From the NCBI GenBank assembly GCA_004297645.1, contig SCUG01000034.1:1-9725 (forward strand): a stretch of DNA of 9,725 nucleotides. Reading direction: 5' to 3'. This DNA comes from Saprospiraceae bacterium. Its GTDB lineage: Bacteria > Bacteroidota > Bacteroidia > Chitinophagales > Saprospiraceae. The position numbers were made by a program, and so were the translations under genes. Positions 5,965 to 9,725 of this stretch are shown here, piece after piece (the first letter of the stretch is position 1; every line of letters starts with the position of its first letter). Under the pieces are notes generated by a model. That model ran no database searches, had not been told where the DNA came from, and saw only the letters and a program-made list of their open reading frames with translations.

Positions 5965-6864
5965 ATGCAGCAGGACATTTCCAATTTTGAGGCAACTCAG
6001 CTTTTGTCGATATTACAACAGCTTCGGATTATCTCTGAAAACAAAATTGATGCTGCAACTGAACAATGGCTTCTTACCAATTTAAAGAGGTTTACTACCG
6101 ACCAGATTTTTGTACATCTTACAGCAGAAAAGTCATTCCCACAGATAAAAAGACTGACAATCAATGAAAAAGTAAAAGAGGATAGGCGCAACGATAGGCT
6201 GCATGAACTTTCCCATATAAAATATCATCCATTTCCTGAAAAGATTAGCTGGTATGGCAGAGCTAACATGAAAAAGCAGTCGGTTTTATATGCAGGATTT
6301 TATACAACAACGATACTTAACGAAATCAAACCAAAAGTAGGGCAACTATTTACAGTAAGCACTTGGAGATGCTCTGATACTGAAAAACTTACCCTTTGCC
6401 CAATTTTCAAAAATTGGATGCGTCCCGATAATGTAGTGAATGACTTTTATCTCAGTTCAGTCAACAACTACAACCGGCTAATAAAACAACTTCCCAAAAA
6501 CATTGCCCAAGTCAGTGATGAGCTAATTCAGTTTATTGCAGATGCTTTCATTAAAAGGGTTGAGGAAACGGACGAATATGGTTATTTTTTTAGCGCCTAC
6601 TTTGGTAGTTTCATGCTCAATGATTTTGAGACAAATGACGGAAAACCTATTGACGCAATTGTGTATCCGAGTGTAGCGGAAGATGGTGAGTTTTCAAATG
6701 TTGCAATCAAACCCCAAGTCTTTGACAGAGTTTATCCACAGCCGTACGAAGTTGAAGAATTTTTGGTTGAGTCAACCCCAACTATTAATAGCCCCGGTTA
6801 CTCAGCTATTAGATGTGGTAGAACTAATAATTTTGACATAGAGAAAGGGAAGATATTGTGGTGA
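5965..6864 (+). CDS. RES-domain protein, putative NAD+-cleaving toxin (299 aa)
   Basis: RES-family toxins (MbcT and ParT relatives) degrade or modify with NAD+ and are named for conserved Arg, Glu and Ser residues. All three are present here in the right order and spacing. Arg99 is in WYGRANMKKQ, Glu120 in TTTILNEIKP (after SVLYAG) and Ser236 in DAIVYPS, followed by NVAIKP. The ~90 residues before this are an extra helical N-terminal region. The frame is open to a GTG at 5908, but that start would lie inside the GC hairpin. ATG 5965 is preferred. The usual Xre/MbcA-type antitoxin gene is missing upstream, where clpB lies, and the next gene is a DUF433 antitoxin of another TA type. The gene is AT-rich compared with clpB, consistent with acquisition. 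The family is inferred from motifs; a divergent RES enzyme that is not a toxin is possible. Confidence 0.6.
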   Translation: MQQDISNFEATQLLSILQQLRIISENKIDAATEQWLLTNLKRFTTDQIFVHLTAEKSFPQIKRLTINEKVKEDRRNDRLHELSHIKYHPFPEKISWYGRANMKKQSVLYAGFYTTTILNEIKPKVGQLFTVSTWRCSDTEKLTLCPIFKNWMRPDNVVNDFYLSSVNNYNRLIKQLPKNIAQVSDELIQFIADAFIKRVEETDEYGYFFSAYFGSFMLNDFETNDGKPIDAIVYPSVAEDGEFSNVAIKPQVFDRVYPQPYEVEEFLVESTPTINSPGYSAIRCGRTNNFDIEKGKILW

Positions 6865-6877
6865 GATTGACCAGTTG

Positions 6878-6907
6878 TGACAAGTCTTTGCGTAGCGAGA
6901 CTTGTCA
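6878..6907. repeat. 9-bp perfect inverted repeat (hairpin) between the RES gene and the TA pair
   Basis: TGACAAGTC at 6878-6886 pairs with GACTTGTCA at 6899-6907 around TTTGCGTAGCGA. It begins 13 bases after the RES-gene stop. A moderately T-rich stretch follows, but no clean T run, so either a terminator or a dispersed palindromic repeat is possible. Confidence 0.6.
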
Positions 6908-6999
6908 TTCATCTTCTTCACTCGTTCTGCCGTCCAGTTGCCGTAGCCGGTCGAGAATTGGCGGTTCAAGCCAGCCTATCGGTTTTCCAATATATCCAC

Positions 7000-7007
7000 T
7001 ACTTTTG
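7000..7007 (+). promoter_or_regulatory. Candidate -7 promoter element for the DUF433/DUF5615 pair
   Basis: TACTTTTG is a full match to TAnnTTTG, 32 bases before the ATG at 7040. No convincing -33 TTTG was found. Confidence 0.4.
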
Positions 7008-7039
7008 TAAAAATTTTCCAAAGAAAAATTCAAACTTCC

Positions 7040-7285
7040 ATGCCAACTGCCAACCTGCTCGACCGCATCGAAATCAACCCAAAAGTGTTGGCCGGAAAAC
7101 CTATCATCAAAGGCACACGTTTGAGCGTTCAGTTTATTGTTGGGCTGTTGGGGCAGGGCATCACAATGGAGGAAATCCTGCAAGAATACTACCGGCTGAC
7201 CAAGGAGGACATCCTCGCCTGTCTTGTCTTTGCCTCCAAGACGCTTGAAAGCAATGCCTTTTACCCGCTTCAAAAGGTTGCCTGA
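7040..7285 (+). CDS. DUF433 family antitoxin (81 aa)
   Basis: This is a typical full-length DUF433 protein. It begins LLDRIEINPKVLAGKPIIKGTRLSVQFIVGLLGQG, the family signature 'hPxhhhGkPhIkGTRhsV..hh..l..G', then has a helical region (TMEEILQEYYRLTKEDILACLVFASKTL). DUF433 proteins carry a helix-turn-helix-like fold. They occur mainly as the antitoxin or DNA-binding partner of PIN-like DUF5615 proteins. That is exactly the case here: the next gene starts on the last base of this stop codon (TGATG, 7283-7287), which implies translational coupling. As with other TA antitoxins, autoregulation of its own promoter is likely but not visible. Confidence 0.9.
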   Translation: MPTANLLDRIEINPKVLAGKPIIKGTRLSVQFIVGLLGQGITMEEILQEYYRLTKEDILACLVFASKTLESNAFYPLQKVA

Positions 7286-7752
7286 TGAAATTCATCGTGG
7301 ATGAAAACGCAGGCCCAAGTGTTGCCAAATGGTTAACCTCCATTGGTTATGAAGTGTTTTCTGTTTATGATGAAACACCGGGAATTCCTGACGAGGAGAT
7401 TTTGGCAAAAGCCCATGCAGAGAACTTCATAGTCGTCACCAGCGACAAAGACTTTGGGGAATTGGTTTTCAAAAATAACCTCCCGCACAGGGGCGTCATG
7501 CTTATGCGCCTTGTGAACGAATCAGCACCCAACAAAATCAGGGTGTTGCAAAGTCTTTTGGAACAATTGTCTGACCAACTGGAGGATTTGCTAAATCAAC
7601 TCGTCATCGCCGGTATCAATTCTGAAGATGTCATCGGGCGATATGCCGCAAAAATGCCCTCTGGATTGCTGCCACTGCTTCCGTCATCCAATCCAGCCTG
7701 CTCACCACAGATCCCGATTTCGACCATCTTGACAAAGGGTTTGTTCAATTAG
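7285..7752 (+). CDS. DUF5615 PIN-like toxin, C-terminus replaced by vapC remnant (155 aa)
   Basis: Residues 1-103 match the PIN-like DUF5615 family of putative ribonucleases. Acidic residues lie in FIVDENAGPSVA (Asp6, Glu7), followed by VFSVYDETPGIPDEEI, then VVTSDKDFGELVF (Asp54, Asp56) and HRGVMLMRL. Members are normally about 110-120 residues and end in a hydrophobic strand like FVVVTE..VRF. Here that strand is absent. From about residue 104 the frame enters a remnant of a different PIN toxin (VapC type), and the last ~30 residues are out-of-frame VapC sequence with no family sense. The acidic residues are intact, so the toxin may still fold, but loss of its last strand could weaken or abolish activity. 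It is translationally coupled to the DUF433 gene. Confidence 0.85.
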   Translation: MKFIVDENAGPSVAKWLTSIGYEVFSVYDETPGIPDEEILAKAHAENFIVVTSDKDFGELVFKNNLPHRGVMLMRLVNESAPNKIRVLQSLLEQLSDQLEDLLNQLVIAGINSEDVIGRYAAKMPSGLLPLLPSSNPACSPQIPISTILTKGLFN

Positions 7753-7772
7753 TGAGGATTGGGCTTAAATAG
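7594..7772 (+). pseudogene. vapC (PIN-domain toxin) C-terminal remnant, frameshifted and internally deleted
   Basis: Bases 7594-7647, in the frame of the upstream gene, read NQLVIAGINSEDVIGRYA, which resembles the VapC helix '...I...DII.RYAEI'. From 7647, shifted by two bases, the sequence reads RKNALWIAATASVIQSSLL and TTDPDFDHLD, then KGFVQLVRIGLK and a stop at 7770-7772. 'KND.WIAATA......LLTTD.DFDHL' is the C-terminal signature of VapC PIN ribonucleases, including the last two acidic residues of the active site. The middle part (about 20 residues between RYAEI and MGKND) is missing, and the frame changes at the gap. No vapC N-terminus is present upstream, since DUF5615 occupies that place. 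This is a dead fragment. Confidence 0.75.
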
Positions 7773-7812
7773 TTTGGTAGTCAATTGAGCCTTTCAGGTT
7801 CAATGTTTGGCA

Positions 7813-7891
7813 GAAGCGGGTCATCCAGAAAAAAGTGCTGAACGAGTTGTCGAAGCAGATGCTTTTGGGAAAAATCAAGCCGAAGGAAAAG
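7813..7891 (+). pseudogene. clpB 3' fragment
   Basis: These 79 bases match 5744-5822 of intact clpB (ClpB residues about 831-856, KRVIQKKVLNELSKQMLL onward) with three substitutions and no gap. The fragment has neither the preceding AAA2 domain nor the last ~23 residues, and it has no start codon of its own in frame. An open frame running from 7807 into the thioredoxin gene reads this stretch in a different phase, so that frame is not the source of the similarity. Together with the 5' fragment at 1074 it brackets the intact gene in the same orientation. Confidence 0.88.
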
Positions 7892-7896
7892 AGCCT

Positions 7897-7914
7897 ATCC
7901 CGATTTTTCGGGAT
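7897..7914. repeat. 7-bp perfect hairpin ATCCCGA/TCGGGAT
   Basis: ATCCCGA, a TTTT loop, then TCGGGAT, six bases after the clpB 3' fragment ends. No T run follows on either strand, so it is not a standard terminator. It may be a short dispersed palindrome marking the junction of the clpB fragment. Confidence 0.6.
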
Positions 7915-7992
7915 GATAATGGATTTAAAAAATGGGTAAGTCCGTCAAAGAAAGGATTTTTCATTACCTCCCTGAAATTAAAAAATCAAACC

Positions 7993-8781
7993 ATGGCAGA
8001 TTTCAAGAAACAAGTTATCGAGCGCAGCCACACCAAGCCGGTGTTGGTGGATTTTTGGGCTTCGTGGTGCGGCCCATGCCGCATGTTGGGGCCTGTGTTG
8101 GAACAATTGGCAGAGGAGCAAAAGGACCGGTGGGAATTGGTGAAAGTGGACACCGAAGAGCAGCCCGAAATAGCGCAGGAGTATGCCATCAGGAGCATCC
8201 CGAATGTGAAGCTGTTTTCTGTTGGGAAAGTCATTGGTGAATTCGCCGGGGCCTTGACGAAGTTTCAAGTGGAGCAATGGCTGGCGTCGAATATCCCCGA
8301 CCCCTCGGCGGCAGAACTTAAAGCCATTCTCGCCGCCACGACTTCCAGCCCCCGGCACAAGACGGAGCAGCAACTCCGGCAGTTCGTGGCAGCGCATCCG
8401 GGCAACAAAGCGGCCAGCCTGGAGCTGGCCCGGCTCATCGTTTTCGAACAGCCGGAAGAGGCTGTGGCATTGGTGGCGGCTATTCGCTTGGGCGATGAGC
8501 TGTTCGACGCAGCCGATGACGTGCGGACCCTCGCCCACCTCATGCAATTCGAACTGGAAAACGGCGCTCCAGTGGTGGGCCATCTTGCTGAGGTCCGGCA
8601 GGCCCTCGCAGCCGGCGACATGGAAAAAGCCATCCAGAAAATTATCTCCGCGACAATGGCTGATAAAAGCTACCTCAGCGACCTTCCCCGGCTCTCGGCT
8701 ATCGCTCTATTCCGCATACTGGGTGGCAGCCACGAGCTTACCAAAAAGTACCGGCGCCAATTTGATATGGCACTGTATTGA
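7993..8781 (+). CDS. Thioredoxin-TPR protein, CnoX/YbbN-like chaperedoxin (262 aa)
   Basis: Residues 1-~105 form a thioredoxin fold with active site W-C-G-P-C at residues 25-29 (FWASWCGPCR). The cis-proline region is IRSIPNVKLF. Residues ~115-262 are helical repeats of the kind found C-terminal in YbbN/CnoX (PAAELKAIL-like start, then HPGNKAASLELARLI, and a final half with LSAIALFRILGG). CnoX proteins combine thiol-disulfide exchange with holdase activity and pass clients to GroEL or DnaK, so this one likely protects cytoplasmic proteins under oxidative stress. Unlike E. coli CnoX it has both active-site cysteines. The frame is open upstream to 7807, but that part is clpB 3' fragment read out of phase, so ATG 7993 is chosen. 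The ClpB fragment just upstream suggests that clpB once directly preceded this gene. Confidence 0.92.
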   Translation: MADFKKQVIERSHTKPVLVDFWASWCGPCRMLGPVLEQLAEEQKDRWELVKVDTEEQPEIAQEYAIRSIPNVKLFSVGKVIGEFAGALTKFQVEQWLASNIPDPSAAELKAILAATTSSPRHKTEQQLRQFVAAHPGNKAASLELARLIVFEQPEEAVALVAAIRLGDELFDAADDVRTLAHLMQFELENGAPVVGHLAEVRQALAAGDMEKAIQKIISATMADKSYLSDLPRLSAIALFRILGGSHELTKKYRRQFDMALY

Positions 8782-8979
8782 GGCGCCGAGCTTTTTACCA
8801 GCGGAAAATAAATCTCCAAATGCTCTAAAGGATTCACCTCAAAGACGTGGATATATGAGAATGTAAAAAAAAGTCTCCCCAAAAACGCCACAATTCTCTA
8901 GGAAATCCATTATCTTTTGTCGCCAATTCAATATCCTTGCCGCCATTATCGGCATATCACTTTTACAAAAACATTGTTC

Positions 8980-9444
8980 ATGAAAAATTTTCAGCAAAAA
9001 TCTGTTGATGATTACAAAAAAGACCGGAAAATAAAAGCACCTTCCGTTAGCGACTACATGGTGCGGAAATTGATCACTTACCAACCTGATACTCCCATCA
9101 GTGAAGTCATTGAATCTTTATTGGAGAACAGGATTACTGGTGCTCCTGTGTTAAATGAAAAAAAGGAAGTTGTCGGGTTGATAGACGACAAAGACTGCCT
9201 GAACGTGTTAGTTGGTGCTGCTTACTACAACCGGCCCGTTAACGATTACACGGTTGAGTCCTGCATGTCCAACGTAATGAAGACCATATCCATCCATGCC
9301 GACATAATAGACGTAGCCAATACTTTTCTTACAACTCCTTACAAGCGGTTGCTCGTCATGGACGATGATGAAAAGTTGGCGGGGCAAATCAGCCGGCGCG
9401 ATATCTTGCGCGCCATCAAGGACATGAGCGCCCATAAAAAGTGA
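8980..9444 (+). CDS. Two-CBS-domain protein (154 aa)
   Basis: After a basic N-terminal tail (MKNFQQKSVDDYKKDRKIKAP) come two CBS domains. The first (about residues 22-78) includes VSDYMVRKLITYQP, RITGAPVLNEKKEVVGLIDDKD. The second (about 91-148) includes VESCMSNVMKTISIHADI, KRLLVMDDDEKLAGQISRRDIL. Paired CBS domains make a Bateman module that binds adenine nucleotides such as AMP or ATP and acts as an energy or signal sensor. No attached enzyme or transporter domain is present, so it is a stand-alone CBS protein, probably cytoplasmic. The frame is open back to 8917, but the ATG at 8980 matches the usual start of such proteins. Its partner is unknown and cannot be inferred from the neighbours. 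Confidence 0.92.
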   Translation: MKNFQQKSVDDYKKDRKIKAPSVSDYMVRKLITYQPDTPISEVIESLLENRITGAPVLNEKKEVVGLIDDKDCLNVLVGAAYYNRPVNDYTVESCMSNVMKTISIHADIIDVANTFLTTPYKRLLVMDDDEKLAGQISRRDILRAIKDMSAHKK

Positions 9445-9725
9445 ATCCTGTTTAGGAACGTGCCGTAATCTGGTTACTGGTTATGGTTGTTCTGGTGTAG
9501 AAGGTTGAGATGGGTTAGTTTAGAACTCCCAGCTTTCTTGACTTTTTTATGCCGCCAACCTCCCGGCACGATGATAGGAATGAATAAAAAATAACTTCTC
9601 CCTTTCCTCGACTTTAGCCAAAACGCACAATCTCTTTGTCAGTAGATTTAAAGGTTGTCATTTGGCGGGTTTAAGATTTTTGGGGACCAACCAATAAAGT
9701 GTGGTTGATGTCAAGCTCCCCCCCC
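9445..9725. other. Gene-free stretch with a TTAGGAACG motif and a distant CGTGCCG/CGGCACG inverted pair
   Basis: No credible open frame was found on either strand. TTAGGAACG at 9452-9460 matches the nine bases at the outer edge of the foldback element (2860-2868). CGTGCCG at 9459-9465 has its inverse CGGCACG at 9564-9570, which may mark a degraded small repeat. The window ends in a run of eight C. It could be a leader region for a gene further right or old mobile-element debris; the sequence does not decide. Confidence 0.4.

Noticed and set aside
5891..6085. 64-codon frame overlapping the clpB stop
   Set aside because: It runs through the GC hairpin and into the RES gene in another frame, with no coding character.
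6905..7000. Minus-strand peptide ending ILDRLRQLDGRTSEEDE, which looks protein-like
   Set aside because: It might be the tail of a lost gene, but the frame continues only as antisense of the DUF433 gene and no family could be named.
7897..7914. Rho-independent terminator
   Set aside because: The hairpin is clear, but no T run follows on either strand, so it is listed only as a repeat.
7807..7992. N-terminal extension of the thioredoxin-TPR frame by 62 codons
   Set aside because: The extension is the clpB 3' fragment read in the wrong phase plus a hairpin region. The thioredoxin fold starts normally at the ATG at 7993.

Overview
The window looks like a chromosomal segment from a member of the Bacteroidota, probably an environmental lineage such as Saprospiria or Chitinophagia. 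The evidence is a ClpB with the phylum-typical second Walker A (GTTGVGKT instead of GPTGVGKT), a PorT-like outer-membrane barrel protein, -7 boxes of the TAnnTTTG type, and little use of strong ribosome binding sites. No tRNA, rRNA, CRISPR array or intact transposase was seen.

Layout. Positions 1-801 hold three small minus-strand genes: a partial antitoxin-like protein at the left edge and two small helical hypotheticals. The rest of the window reads on the plus strand. At 902-1256 lies a broken clpB 5' end with its own sigma-54-like promoter. An AT-rich region at 1257-3054 follows, with a 17-bp tandem repeat, a two-gene unit (a protein ending in a glycine zipper, then a secreted beta-barrel protein), and a 162-bp foldback element. 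Full-length clpB is at 3255-5894, preceded by the same sigma-54-like promoter. A second cargo region at 5965-7772 carries a RES-domain protein (likely NAD+-cleaving toxin) and a DUF433/DUF5615 toxin-antitoxin pair whose toxin runs into the wreck of a vapC gene. A 79-bp copy of the clpB 3' end lies at 7813-7891. A thioredoxin-TPR protein resembling the chaperedoxin CnoX/YbbN, a two-CBS-domain protein, and 281 bp without a gene complete the window.

Main reading. An intact clpB with toxin-like and cell-envelope cargo on both sides sits between a 5' fragment and a 3' fragment of clpB. Both fragments are about 96% identical to the intact gene and lie in the same order and orientation. This is what would be left if a resident clpB was split and replaced by a unit carrying its own clpB plus cargo, or by repeated tandem duplication and decay. 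The downstream chaperedoxin-like gene suggests the original locus was clpB next to a protein-quality-control thioredoxin. The other notable points are a G/C palindrome translated in frame inside the ClpB N-domain linker, and the shared sigma-54-like promoter architecture of both clpB 5' ends.
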